From contig JAPFQT010000035.1 of the NCBI GenBank assembly GCA_027627225.1, positions 287,501-351,500 of the forward strand: a stretch of 64,000 bases of DNA, written 5' to 3'. The notes below the pieces were generated by a model. That model did not search any database. It saw nothing but the letters and a program-made list of their open reading frames with translations, and was not told the DNA's origin. Positions 35,173 to 47,407 of the stretch are shown in pieces. The number at the start of each line of letters is the position of its first letter. Position 1 is the first letter of the stretch. A program made the translations under genes and the position numbers. The DNA comes from Congeria kusceri. Taxonomy: Eukaryota > Mollusca > Bivalvia > Myida > Dreissenidae.

Positions 35173-38057
35173 TATTAAGGCATAGACACTCGTTATTGTT
35201 AAATGTGGCTTAATGATCAATTACTGTCTGTATTAAGGCATAGACACTCGTTATTGTTAAATGTGCGCCAAAATGATCAATTACTGTCAGTATTCAGTCA
35301 TAGACACTCGTTATTGTTAAATGTGCGCCAAAATGATCAATTACTGTCAGTATTAAGGCATAGACACTCGTTATTGTTAAATGTGCGCCAAAATGATCAA
35401 TTACTGTCAGTATTAAGGCATAGACACTCGTTATTGTTAAATGTGCGCCAAAATGATCACTTGCTGTCTGAATTAAGGCATAGACACTCGTTATTGTTAA
35501 ATGTGCGCCAAAATGATCAATTACTGTCTGTATTAAGGCATAGACACTCGTTATTGTTAAATGTGCGCCAAAATGATCAATGACTGTCTGTATTAAGGCA
35601 AAGACACTCGTTATTGTTAAATGTGCGCCAAAATGATCAATTACTGTCAGTATTAAGGTATAGACACTCGTTATTGTTAAATGTGCGCCAAAATGATCAC
35701 TTGCTGTCTGTATTAAGGCATAGACACTCGTTCTTGTTAAATGTGCGCCAAAATGATCAATTACTGTCTGTATTAAGGCATAGACACTCGTTATTGTTAA
35801 ATGTGCGCCAAAATGATCAATTACTGTCAGTATTAAGGCATATACACTAGTTATTGTTAAATGTGCGCCAAAATGATCAATTACTGTCAGTATTAAGGCA
35901 TAGACACTCGTTATTGTTAAATGTGAGCCAAAATGATCAATTACTGTCAGAATTAAGGCATAGACACTCGTTATTGTTAAATGTGAGCCAAAATGATCAA
36001 TTACTGTCAGTATTAAGGCATAGACACTCGTTATTGTTAAATGTGAGCCAAAATGATCAATTACTGTCAGTATTCAGTCATAGACACTCGTTATTGTTAA
36101 ATGTGCGCCAAAATGATCAATTACTGTCAGAATTAAGGCATAGACACTCGTTATTGTTAAATGTGAGCCAAAATGATCAATTACTGTCAGTATTAAGGCA
36201 TAGACACTCGTTATTGTTAAATGTGAGCCAAAATGATCAATTACTGTCAGTATTCAGTCATAGACACTCGTTATTGTTAAATGTGCGCCAAAATGATCAA
36301 TTACTGTCAGTATTCAGTCATAGACACTCGTTATTGTTAAATGTGAGCCAAAATGATCAATTACTGTCAGTATTAAGGCATAGACACTCGTTATTGTTAA
36401 ATGTGAGCCAAAATGATCAATTACTGTCAGTATTAAGGCATAGACACTCGTTATTGTTAAATGTGAGCCAAAATGATCAATTACTGTCAGAATTAAGGCA
36501 TAGACACTCGTTATTGTTAAATGTGAGCCAAAATGATCAATTACTGTCAGTATTAAGGCATAGACACTCGTTATTGTTAAATGTGAGCCAAAATGATCAA
36601 TTACTGTCAGTATTCAGTCATAGACACTCGTTATTGTTAAATGTGCGCCAAAATGATCAATTACTGTCAGTATTCAGTCATAGACACTCGTTATTGTTAA
36701 ATGTGCGCCAAAATGATCAATGACTGTCTGTATTAAGGCAAAGACACTCGTTATTGTTAAATGTGCGCCAAAATGATCAATTACTGTCAGTATTAAGGTA
36801 TCGACACTCGTTATTGTTAAATGTGCGCCAAAATGATCACTTGCTGTCTGTATTAAGGCATAGACACTCGTTCTTGTTAAATGTGAGCCAAAATGATCAA
36901 TTACTGTCAGTATTAAGGCATAGACACTCGTTATTGTTAAATGTGCGCCAAAATGATCAATTACTGTCAGTATTAAGGCATATACACTAGTTATTGTTAA
37001 ATGTGCGCCAAAATGATCAATTACTGTCAGTATTAAGGCATAGACACTCGTTATTGTTAAATGTGAGCCAAAATGATCAATTACTGTCAGAATTAAGGCA
37101 TAGACACTCGTTATTGTTAAATGTGAGCCAAAATGATCAATTACTGTCAGTATTAAGGCATAGACACTCGTTATTGTTAAATGTGAGCCAAAATGATCAA
37201 TTACTGTCAGTATTCAGTCATAGACACTCGTTATTGTTAAATGTGCGCCAAAATGATCAATTACTGTCAGTATTCAGTCATAGACACTCGTTATTGTTAA
37301 ATGTGCGCCAAAATGATCAATTACTGTCAGTATTAAGGCATAGACACTCGTTATTGTTAAATGTGCGCCAAAATGATCAATTAGTGTCAGTATTAAGGCA
37401 TAGACACTCGTTATTGTTAAATGTGAGCCAAAATTATCAATTAGTGTCAGTATTAAGGTATAGACACTCGTTATTGTTAAATGTGAGCCAAAATGATCAA
37501 TTACTGTCAGTATTAAGGCATAGACACTCGTTATTGTTAAATGTGAGCCAAAATGATCAATTACTGTCAGTATTAAGGCATAGACACTCGTTATTGTTAA
37601 ATTTGAGCCAAAATGATCAATTACTGTCAGTATTAAGGCATAGACACTCGTTATTGTTAAATGTGCGCCCAAATGATCAATTACTGTCAGTATTAAGGCA
37701 TAGACATTCGTTATTGTTAAATGTGCGGCAAAATGATCAATTAGTGTCAGTATTAAGGTATAGACACTCGTTATTATTAAATGTGAGCCAAAATGATCAA
37801 TTACTGTCAGTATTAAGGCATAGACACTCGTTATTGTTAAATGTGAGCCAAAATGATCAATTACTGTCAGTATTAAGGCATAGACACTCGTTATTGTTAA
37901 ATGTGAGCCAAAATGATCAATTACTGTCAGTATTAAGGCATAGACACTCGTTATTGTTAAATGTGCGCCAAAATGATCAATTACTGTCAGTATTAAGACA
38001 TAGACACTCGTTACTGTTAAATGTGCGCCAAAATGATTAATTACTGTCGGTATTTAG
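35173..38057. repeat. 60-bp satellite, about 48 copies
   Basis: The unit is 'tattaaggcatagacactcg', then 'ttattgttaaatgtgcgcc', then 'aaaatgatcaattactgtcag', with period 60 after a 58-bp first unit. A few sites vary: TCAGT/TCAGA/TCTGT, AAGG/CAGT, GCGCC/GAGCC and CAATTA/CACTTG. As 60 is a multiple of three, every unit translates alike and long frames persist (35203-35583, 35854-36723, 36994-38040 plus; 37274-37672 minus), giving 20-residue repeats such as 'LRHRHSLLLNV'. Most variants change the residue and stops break the array, so I read it as satellite DNA, not a gene. Confidence 0.97.
35581..37260. repeat. 19-unit higher-order duplication within the satellite
   Basis: Segment 35581-36120 (9 units) is repeated at 36721-37260, offset 1140 bp, with only three differences by eye in 540 bp. 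Shared rare variants include the TGA unit (35581/36721), the 'ttgctgtctg' unit (35701/36841), the 'ttcttg' change and the 'tatacactag' unit (35841/36981). A shorter six-unit offset duplication is visible at 36121/36481. Confidence 0.9.
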
Positions 38058-38165
38058 GAGGAAAGCTCTGACGAACTTTGCATTTATTTACTAAAGCCAA
38101 CCATGGCAAAGTTGTAACAAAGGGCAACGGTTAAACAACACCAATACTACTGGCAGTGCTGCCTA
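38058..38165 (-). repeat. Inverted-duplication arm 2
   Basis: Reverse complement of 31983-32115, beginning directly after the last satellite unit with 'ggaaagctctgacgaac' and ending 'ccaatactactggcagtgct'. This shows that the satellite abuts a dispersed element also found, without the array, 6 kb away. Confidence 0.8.
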
Positions 38166-38389
38166 GATTGGTTCCGCGATTGTAATAGAATATAAAAATA
38201 ACATGTCTAGAGGCCAGATCCCAGTCTAGTTACTGCCTTCGTTAAGAAACATTCCATATTTTTATTTTCTTTAAACAACGCGAATATTTAAAACAAAAAT
38301 TTCCAAATGGCAACAAAAAGTTTATGGTTGGGTTCAAAAAAACATGGTCGGTCGGGTTAGTGGAAACAAACAACTTTTTTATGCCTAAG

Positions 38390-38751
38390 GAAAAATGGCC
38401 CCACCCCCTGGCGGCCATGTTTTTCAACTGTGTGGAAACATTTGAACAACTTCAATAGACAACCACCCAAGGAACATTTCTGTGAAATTATTTGGAAATC
38501 CAACCAGTGGTTTCTGACAAGAAAATTTTCAAAGTTTTCAATATAGTCATATAAGAAAAAAAGGCCCCTGGCATCCATGTTTTTCAATGGATGGGAAACC
38601 TTTGGGCAACTTTGGTAGATGACTCCCCAAGGAACATTTATGATGTGAAGTTTCATCAAAATTGGCCAACCCGTCTCAGAAGAGATGTTATTTAAAGAAA
38701 AAAAGTTTACGCACGTACAGACGCTCACACAACAGAAGAACCGCCATGGCA
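38390..38751 (-). repeat. Family A, two units
   Basis: Contains 'ccccctggcggccatgtttt', 'acccaaggaacatttctgtg' and 'ccagtggtttctgac', then a second unit and 'gaagtttcatcaaaattggcc'. The 131-codon minus frame 38357-38752 follows the repeat and is considered read-through. Confidence 0.75.
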
Positions 38752-40079
38752 TAAGCTCGCGTGGAGTTAACCATGTCCATTTATTTTACTTAAGTAAGCA
38801 CTTCTTTTAATAAAATTATATACAATGTTGAGAAAAAGTTGTGTCCAGATCGCATATTAAAAGAGAACTTTAAAACTAACATATGTTTTTACTGCACAGT
38901 AAAAAAAACAATACCACATGTATATGCATATGGGCACATGTGTGGTTATTATTGCTGTAGGATAAACAACCTAATAAATACTATTTACAAACAACAATGG
39001 TGAATTAAATAAACAACAAAAGCAACTGCCCAAACACTGACCAATAGATATTTTACCTGCTTTTATTACAACACCTTTAAGATACATTAACCCAGTTTCA
39101 AAAACGAACCTGATATTATGAAACTAATGGTTGAAAAAAAGCAAGACTGTATAAGAATAGATGACATCAACATGTGCGTTAAATGCAAAGCACTTAAACC
39201 AGATAGTTTTCTTTCGTGCCACAATGAAAACACCCATCTCAAATTTCGAAATAATTTGACTTCATGGAAAAAATAGGTATCATTGTTCCCACCTTTGACA
39301 TTATATGTCGTGGGAAAATGTGGTCCATCATATCTATTTACATTTTTACTGAATAAATGAAATAAAGAAGGAAAAATAAAATAGAAAATTTGAAAAAGCT
39401 AGTCAGATGATACATTTGAAGTGTAGATATTTAAGAACAAATCATCGGGATTTGCCATGGAGGTATTTCAATTTAATACTGCTTATGTAGCATCACATGT
39501 TACTAAAAACTGCATAAATTAACATTATTATTATAATTACACTTATTTATGTATCTAAAAAATAATCTAGTACAAAAAGATGTCATCGGAGCAGGATGTG
39601 CTTCAAAAATTGATTGTTCAGATAAACTGCAGACACCTGCACCTGTACAGGTGTAACAATATCTCTGACTTGTATCGCTATACATCGTAATATTTTGCAA
39701 TATACGGCGATATAATGAGGAGTTTCCTTTCATATCTCCCTAAAACCACTGTGAATATGCGTTTTTATTATATGGTTTTCAGTGAAATATTGAAATATAT
39801 TTGTGAATTAAAATGTTATATTTTCTCTGTTGGAGCAGTGAAAATATAGCATAAAATGGACTATTTTTCCAAAAATAGCATCAATCTATAAATAGTGGTT
39901 TACAACCCTTGGCAAATTTATATACATGTACAGTATGTACATGAATCTGTTTACATAAAACACAATATAAAATTAAACAAAATTATAATTTAGTGACAAC
40001 CACTCACAAAATATGGAACTTTTTCCCCACCATACTAACGAGTGACAGAATTGGAATCATTTATGACGTCAATTTTATG
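38752..40079. other. No gene recognised
   Basis: AT-rich. A perfect 14-bp palindrome CACCTGTACAGGTG lies at 39640-39653. I see nothing else. Confidence 0.4.
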
Positions 40080-40900
40080 ACACCTGAATACACAAACTTG
40101 CCTTGTGGTTTCAGAGGAGAAGATTTTTAAAGTTCTCAGTTACATAGGCGGCGGTCTGAAACGATTTGAATAATTTTTAAAGGTCACCCAAAGATCATTT
40201 TTGTGAAGTTTGGTAAAGATCTGCCCAGTTGTTAAGGAGATATTCTTTGCATGAAAATGTTGACACACGATGGATGATAAAAGGCAATCAGAAAAGGTCA
40301 TTATGTTTTGCTCAGGTGAGCTTAAAATGTTACTTCTAAAGTGATAACAAGCTTTTACTTCAATTTGACCTAGTGACCTAGTTTTTGACCCAACATGACC
40401 CAGTTTCAAACTCGGTCAAGATATCATTGGGACAAATGTTCTGATTGGGCGAAAAATGTTGCCTCTAGAGTGTTAACAAGCTTTATAAAGTTTTCAATAT
40501 AACCATATAAGGAAAAATGTCACGCCCCCTGGTGGCCATGTTTTTCAATGGAGGGCAACTATTTTCGGACTGGCTGAGATATCATTGGGAAAAATGATCT
40601 GAGCAAGTTTCATGAAGGTTGGGCAATAAATGTGTCCTCTAGAGTGTTAACAAGCTTTTTCTTTAATTTGACCTAGTGATCTAGTTTTTGACCCGACATG
40701 ACCCAGTTTCGAACTCTGCCGAGATATCATTGGGACAAATGTTCTGAACAAGTTTCATGAAGATTGGGCAATAAATGTGGCCTTAAGAGAGATAAAAATG
40801 TAAATGTTAACGACGCACGAATCACGATTCACGACAGAAAACGGACAAAAGGCGATCACAAAAACTCCCCTTGAACACGTTGTGCTCAAGTGAGCTAATT
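40080..40900 (+). repeat. Dispersed repeats (family A and a 'tgacctagtt' family)
   Basis: Ends of two elements are visible as 'gctcaggtgagctt' (about 40314) and 'ctcaagtgagcta' (about 40887). Between them two units carry 'tttgacctagtgacctag', 'tttttgaccc', 'gagatatcattggga' and 'gaagattgggcaataaatg'. An insert of family A is at about 40480-40560. No gene. Confidence 0.7.
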
Positions 40901-41068
40901 AAAAAAAGTTCCACCCACCGGGCTTCGAAGCATACCTCTGGATCAAAAGGCTATTGCCTTAAACACTCACCATTCCGATTGCTATATTTAGTACCGTATT
41001 TTGCAATTTTATGTAAGTGATCCATGTGTTGTCAACAATATTAACGAACACAACAGAAACACTCCAAA

Positions 41069-41815
41069 CTAGAATTGTCACATGAGTGACAGATTTACCC
41101 CCACAATATGGCCTTGGTACAAAACTATGGCGTCCATTCGAAAGAAATGGACACAAAGAAAAATTTAATTTCAATAGGAGCCATAACTCTCTCAACATTT
41201 AGTGGTTTGTATACAAAGTTGAATTTTACCTGTATTTTATTATGTTGCACCCATGTATAAAAAATAACTTAAACATGTGGAGCCTTTCAGGAGTTATTGT
41301 CCTGAAACCGCTTTTTTAGGGAATTTAAGTCAAAAAAAGCCATTACTCTGTCAAAATTTAGTGGTTTGTAACCAAAGTAGAACTTGACCTGTATTTTTTT
41401 TATGATACTACACATGTGTACGAAATATTATTTAAATATATCAAGCAATTCTTGTGTTATCGTCTGGAAACGATGTTTATAGGGAATTTCTGTCAAAATT
41501 TAGTAGTTTGTAACCAAAGACAAACTTGACCTGTATTTTATTATGCTACAGATGTGTACCAAGAATTATTTGAATATGTCACGCCATTCTTGAGTTATCA
41601 TACAAAAACCATGTTTTGGGGCAATTTAAGTCGAAAAGGGGCCATAACTCTGTCAAATTTAGTGGTTTATAACCAAAATCGATCTTCAACCTGTATTCTA
41701 TGATGTTACAGATCTGTACTAAAAATTATTTGAGTATGTCAAACATGAAAAACGACGGGCCGGCAGACTGAAAAGCTCACTCCTATATACCCCCCCCCCC
41801 AACTTCAGTTTGTGG
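41069..41815 (-). mobile_element. Helitron-like non-autonomous element K, copy 2
   Basis: The left edge is CTAG (41069-41072), then hairpin TGTCAC-atga-GTGACA (41076-41091), then 'gatttacccccacaatatgg', the same end as at 12133. Degenerate units of about 160 bp with 'agtggtttgtaaccaaag' and 'gacctgtattttatnatg' follow, and the element closes with 'ctcactcctatatacccc' in a C-run. On the minus strand this gives the hairpin-CTAG end of a Helitron, flanked by A/T as expected. Class inferred from structure only. Confidence 0.55.
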
Positions 41816-41989
41816 GGTTATAATTATTCCATCGTTTAGCATCATCAATTTTAACTGATTATTGCTCATTAACAAAACAGTATTTACAGTGTATTTCTAT
41901 GTCCTTAGTGTTATATTGCTCCATTATATACACTATTATTTTATTTTTGGAATCGGAGACATAAAGTTGAAAAATTGTCGTTCCGTCAA

Positions 41990-42210
41990 TCAATCTATGA
42001 ATAGGTCCCTTAAATAAGGTAGCAACACTACAATAATAGGGGGGGGGGGCGAACCAGGGGAATTCCACCAATTTATTTTTGGTACAACTCCCCACCCTAA
42101 AGCCAAGCATTACTGTCTAAATCCCCACAGTGGGAGATGCTTGGTGACAAGCTGGTAGACAGTGGTCGTCCAAGCATGCAACGATGTACCTCATTAATAC
42201 CAGGATCTAA
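41990..42210 (+). repeat. Dispersed repeat family E, copy 1
   Basis: Matches 47945-48130 in order: 'ggaatt', 'ttatttttgg', 'gccaagcattactgtct', 'aatccccacagtggga', 'atgctt' and 'taataccaggatctaaaat'. The core can fold (AAGCAT...ATGCTT enclosing TCCCCAC-ag-TGGGA). A G-run precedes it at 42040. Class unknown. Confidence 0.65.
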
Positions 42211-42452
42211 AATTATGGACATCTAAGAATTTTATTGCTAACTACTGGACATATCAACTGCACATTCAGGTAGAAAGGCATGTGAACATCTGTTTCTGTC
42301 TTCAAGGCACTTGTGTACACGAACGTTGGAAAACACTGTGCATTAATGTACACCTAAATTATATTTTCTCTGCGTATCTTTCAATTTGTGTGCCTTATTT
42401 AAGTGTGTATGTGCCTTATCTGAGCCTCTGCAAGGCCACCAGAATGTTAAAA

Positions 42453-42800
42453 ACAAGAGCTATCTCAGGACAGCGCCCTAAACTATTCAACCACTTTGTC
42501 TGTTTTTTGTCTTTGTCAGTACAAAAAAGGGTAATAATGCTGCTAAAATGCTTGGACAGTAAACTTATATAATGACCCCGAAGATATGTGTGAAGTTTCA
42601 AATGAATATCTGTTGTAGATTTCGAGATATGAAGTTATTGCACTAAAACTTTAGCTGGAATTTCAAATTTGAAAGTACAAAACGGGCTAAATAGCAGGTC
42701 AGAGTTATAGGCCTGGTAAGTGACCTCACATAATGACCTCGAAGACATGTGTGAAGTTTCAACTGAATATCTGTAGTAATTACAGAGACAGGGGCTGACC
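42453..42800 (+). repeat. Dispersed repeat family N, copy 1
   Basis: Starts ACAAGAG (42453-42459) plus an imperfect hairpin (GCTATC / GACAGC) and 'gccctaaactattc'. It continues 'taatgaccccgaag' and 'gtgaagtttcaaatgaatat' in two degenerate units. A fragment recurs at about 43890-44010. Confidence 0.65.
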
Positions 42801-44654
42801 CCAGATTTTGGGAAAGGGAGGGAGTTAACTTGTGATCGTGCGGTTATAATACCTTTATATTGCAGCTACAGATCCGTATCTAAGATATATAATAAATCTT
42901 TGCACATCATCCATATCATCATCATCATCAATGTTTCACTGAATAAATCAATACTTCACCATATTATGTTCGAACATATTGGGTCATTTGTATGCCAACC
43001 ACCTATTTGGCAGTAAATTGCCCTATTTGATGTGCCTGTCCACTAAATTCGTATTTGACATTCAATGTTTTATCAGGAAAATATTTAAACATATAAAATC
43101 TATAGCTTACTAGATTCAAACAGACGCATCGAGAATTATTTGTATTTTTCATGTACCGATGTGTTATGCATGGTCTCTTTTTGAAGTGAATGTCATTAAA
43201 TTTTAATATCTCACACATTCAAAGTCATGAAGTTGTCTTCACATGTGCTTTGCTTTTGTGTTTTTGTTTCATAAAAAAAAACTAATGGACAAACAGACGA
43301 ACATGTTTTACACGAGATATTGAGAAATATACTTGTATAATTGTGTTGTACAATAATAAGGCAAGTGATTCACTTTTTCGTCAATTTCCCTGAGAATAGA
43401 CATGGTGCCGGTAAAACATTGAAATCGCCAGGAATTGGAGCCAGGTTTGGACTCTCCTCTACTTTTCACGTTATATCTTTCTCACGAATATATAAAACAA
43501 TATGAAATTTGGTATGAATGCTAATGGAAGATTGAACAAGAAGTTTGTTGATTTAGATTTTTAGGAACTACACTATTTATTGCGACAAGACTGTTTAAAC
43601 TCGAAAGAGGTCATTGGGTTTACTTAAACTTAGACTTCACATTATATTTTTTTCGAAAATTGTAAATGTCCTAATTTTATTACCATGTTCCAACAGTGAA
43701 TTGCATTTGACATTTTTATATAATACAGGACAAAAAATACATATATTACAAATAAGGGATATATACCCAGCATATTGTTTTCAAATAACTTTTGCCCTGG
43801 TACTACTGTGTATGTTAGAAATCGTAGGCATCGGGCTAGGTCGGATATGTTTTACTGAACCCGGATCTGCTAGATGAGAAAAATTTAATCTGAAATTTCA
43901 AAGAACAAAAAAGGGCAAAATTCTGCTAAAATGCTGGTCACAGTTATGGGGCTTGGCCAGTGACCTTATATAATGACCCCGAAGACATATGTGAAGTGCT
44001 GTAACTATCAGGTGAAATATGTCCCCCGAACACGCACGATTTCAGTCCCACATTGACACCAAAACGTATCTACACAAATAAAAATGAATGAAAAATGTAA
44101 ACTTTATAACTTCAGTCAAAATGGCTGCTCTGGAAAACCCAAAGAAAAACTTAAACCAAAAAATGTCTAACTTAAAAAAGGGACATAAATCTGTCAAACT
44201 ATAAAACAGAGTTATAGGGGTTGCTTTTCCTGGTGGGATAATACTTAAGATATTGGACTCTATAAAAAAAACTTTAACCTCGGCTGGACGGCCTAACAAA
44301 TGGTAAGCTTTTCATTAGAAGGCATAAACAATATTTACTACACAATCCAAAAAGGGCCACTGTGCAACCATACAAGTGGATGAACAAATGTTTTATAAGG
44401 CTAAGGTTTTCCCAACTGAGCTTACCTAAAGTGTGATTGAGTTCATAAAGTGAAGTACACACCATCACAAAAAGTATCATTCATGTGCAATGGTCAATTT
44501 CTCTGATTTTCTGCTTCTCTGAGGACAATGCAATATTTGGGTGCAAAATGTTAAAGTCAAAGTGTAGTCAATTTAGGACTCATCCCTAGAAAATTGGCAT
44601 TTGAAAGGTCAGTGGACTTTAAACCAAGCAAACCAAGCTTGCTTTATCTTTTAT
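42801..44654. other. No gene recognised; family N fragment
   Basis: Holds an (ATC)n microsatellite at about 42910-42932 and a family N fragment at about 43890-44010 ('tgaccccgaagacatatg'). Several short frames (43614-43877 plus, 44042-44299 minus) are without recognisable domains. Confidence 0.35.
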
Positions 44655-44935
44655 ACTTATCAGACATTAACAATGACAAGGAATTTAACTATGTATTTTT
44701 AGCATCTTACACAATGGCTAATGTGATGTGCTCCACTGATAACGATTTAGTCAACACCCTTACTGGGAAGTTATCTTCACCTAGATAATGATTAACAAAC
44801 ACCAAATGAGGGAAGTTATCCTGTGTCTATTGAAAATGCTTCACACGATATAGATCTAAACATGCAATCTTAATTCATTTGACTACGACATACAAAACAT
44901 TGTTTGACTAAACGAGACTAACTATGCAATTCCAT
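44655..44935 (+). repeat. Dispersed repeat family D, copy 2
   Basis: Collinear with 28856-29185 (see that entry for shared phrases). Slightly shorter because one of the 'gataacgatttaac' sub-units is missing. Confidence 0.8.
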
Positions 44936-46189
44936 TTGAAACGCGATACTGTGAATTTTGATACAATGAAATGACGGGACACTACATACATGTACAAATA
45001 CAGCTGCCTCCCCCGTCCATTTCCTTTCCAAATTGTCCAGTACCATCATAATGTTTGTATTGAAATGTTAACGTGATAAAACGAATAATATGGTCAATGA
45101 GACTTTTCACACCTTCTCAACGAAGTTTTCACACCTCTTCCCAGTCATTCACCTAGCCCGTTGTTTGTACCATAGACAACGACAGCTGTTAAAACATTTA
45201 TTAAACGTATTAATCAACTTTAATTGATGCAGTGTGAGATTTTTGCATTTGGCTAAAAGACTATCGTATATAAACTGTGAATCGACTACTGTGCATGGAT
45301 TGATTTTATTCATTTTTTATTTATAAAGCAATACATACACAATTGTAAAGTCAAATGTAATTGCATTAATACTGTTGCTAATGTCCATAAACACTATGAC
45401 ATTACGCAATATAACACAGAATGTAAGAAACAAGAAGGCCATGATAGCCCACCTGACAACTGGTACAGATGAAGACCATACTGTTGTGACAGGGTTTGAA
45501 AATTAAGGTATCCGAACAATATGCAGAGGGTGGATAGGATCAATTTTGATTTAAAACATCGGTTAGTGCAATGGGATAACTTAAGTATGAGTCAGGTAGT
45601 GGATGTGCATTTTTCTGCTTATGATTCTCAAATCATTTTTCTATATATTCTTACGTGACCCTTTTTCATTTAGTCATTGACAAAATTCTGGAAAATGTAG
45701 AAACAGTAGATTTTGATGTTTTTTTCGCAAACAGTTTTGGAGAACTAGTTGCAATGCGATAATTGCGATGGCTGTGCTATAAGGTAAATTTTGCATTTTC
45801 TTTGATACTTTTCTGTCCAATGATGATACAAATAACTGCATGCAAGTCTTGCAACTGTTGGAAATCAAATTTTATCAATCAATTTTTATGGTCATGCACA
45901 AACTATGTAAGTTTGGAAAACATGGAATTATTTATATGACAGCCAGTGTGCATTACAACAGCAGGCTAAACGTGGTGAGCATTGTACTTCACTCCGATTT
46001 TATGTTAATGTCCACTTTTGTGTTTTGTGCTTACTGTAGGCGTGGAAAGTGTTAATATGAATTGCATTTGTACATTTTAAGATTTATTAATGTACTTGGC
46101 GTCCAATAAAACCAGATTTTGTTGGTGACTCATCCATCAAAGCTAGTAAGATTACTTCAATATGGTTTTTCATGCTACAGACATACACT
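44936..46189. other. No gene recognised
   Basis: A possible repeat head 'acaagaaggccatgatagcc' occurs at 45430. The remainder is AT-rich with short unconvincing frames. Confidence 0.35.
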
Positions 46190-46890
46190 ATAACAGGAGT
46201 GGCAGCGGGCCCCGAATGATAGCATGTTTGAAGGTGAGGAACTGTTTTTCTATTTTTAGTAATGGTGACCTTGACCTTCATCCCACCCACCCCATATGCA
46301 ATCCAAACCGCTGTTGTGATAAAAGGTATCTATGTACGAAGTTGAATTACAATAGCTCAATTCGTTCTTGAGTAATTGAGCGGAAACCGTTTTTCTATTT
46401 TTTGTAACAGTGACCTTGACAGTGACAGCATCCACCCCCTAAGTAATCCCAAGCCAGGTCTTGACATAAGGTAATTATGTATGCAGTTTAATTACAATAT
46501 TTCAATTTGTTCTCAAGTTAGAGCGCTGAAACCAACAATAACTCCAGAATTATAAAGTGCAGAGTAACGGTTCTCGTGCACTGCACTTGTCCTCAATGAG
46601 ATCTATCCACGTATGAAGTTTAAAGTTAATACCTCTTATAGTCTAAGAGTTATGCTCCAGGCAAAAATGCAGTATAAAAAATTAACAAAGGGCAATAACT
46701 CCATAACCATGAAGTGCAGAGTAATGGTTCTTGTGCACTGCACTTCTCCTTCATGAGATCTATCCACCCATGAAGTTTCAAATTAATAGCTGAAACGGTT
46801 TTGAAGTTATGAAAGAAAAATATGAAAAATGTGGACGGACGGACAGACGGATGGACAGATTACTATAGGGCACTCCCAAAACATTTTCGG
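46190..46890 (+). repeat. Family H (two units) followed by family I (two units)
   Basis: 46250-46520 repeats the 'ggtgaccttgacc' units of 25560-26215. 46527-46890 repeats the unit of 200-440 twice and ends with 'gacggacagacgg' and 'gggccctaatta'. The direct junction of the two families suggests they can be parts of one composite element. Confidence 0.8.
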
Positions 46891-47407
46891 GGCCCTAATT
46901 AACATGTACCGATTATATTTTTTATAAATAACGCAGAAGATTCAATAAATCCAGTTTTGCCTGCATTATTGCGACCTATATTGCATGCAGTTAAGTGCTT
47001 CCCTTGATCTAAATGCAGTAGATCTACGATTTAATGTCTTAGACATACGTGAGTAACAGTATACATTTCACTAACTTTTAATTAATTATTGATACAAATA
47101 TTATTGATAACTCCAAAATATGTGTCATCAAATAGTTTTTATTTGCTTATGCGTTTCGAGAAAGTTCACGTAATTCTGAGATGCCATAGTTAATTCCTAC
47201 TGCCAATAGTCCTAACTGCACACAAGAGAATACGTCAACGTATTTTACTTTATGACTGGAATTTCTGCTTGGAATTAAGGCATATTGTTTGTCCAAAAAC
47301 ATGCATTATTAGAACACGATTTATGGGCAAACATTTGCAACATCGACTTCGAAAGATTGATAACATGATCAGGATTTATTACACAGCCAGTGAGTTCATA
47401 CTCATAA
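46891..47407. other. No gene recognised
   Basis: AT-rich spacer before the 42-bp array. I see nothing in it. Confidence 0.4.

Noticed and set aside
35203..38040. Repetitive protein of 20-residue units
   Set aside because: Satellite with period divisible by three; open on both strands, broken by stops, and variants mostly change residues.
38357..38752. 131-codon minus-strand frame
   Set aside because: Same reason: inside family A. Similar peptide words (for example DFQII..KCS) appear from other family A units at 4.8-5.4 kb.
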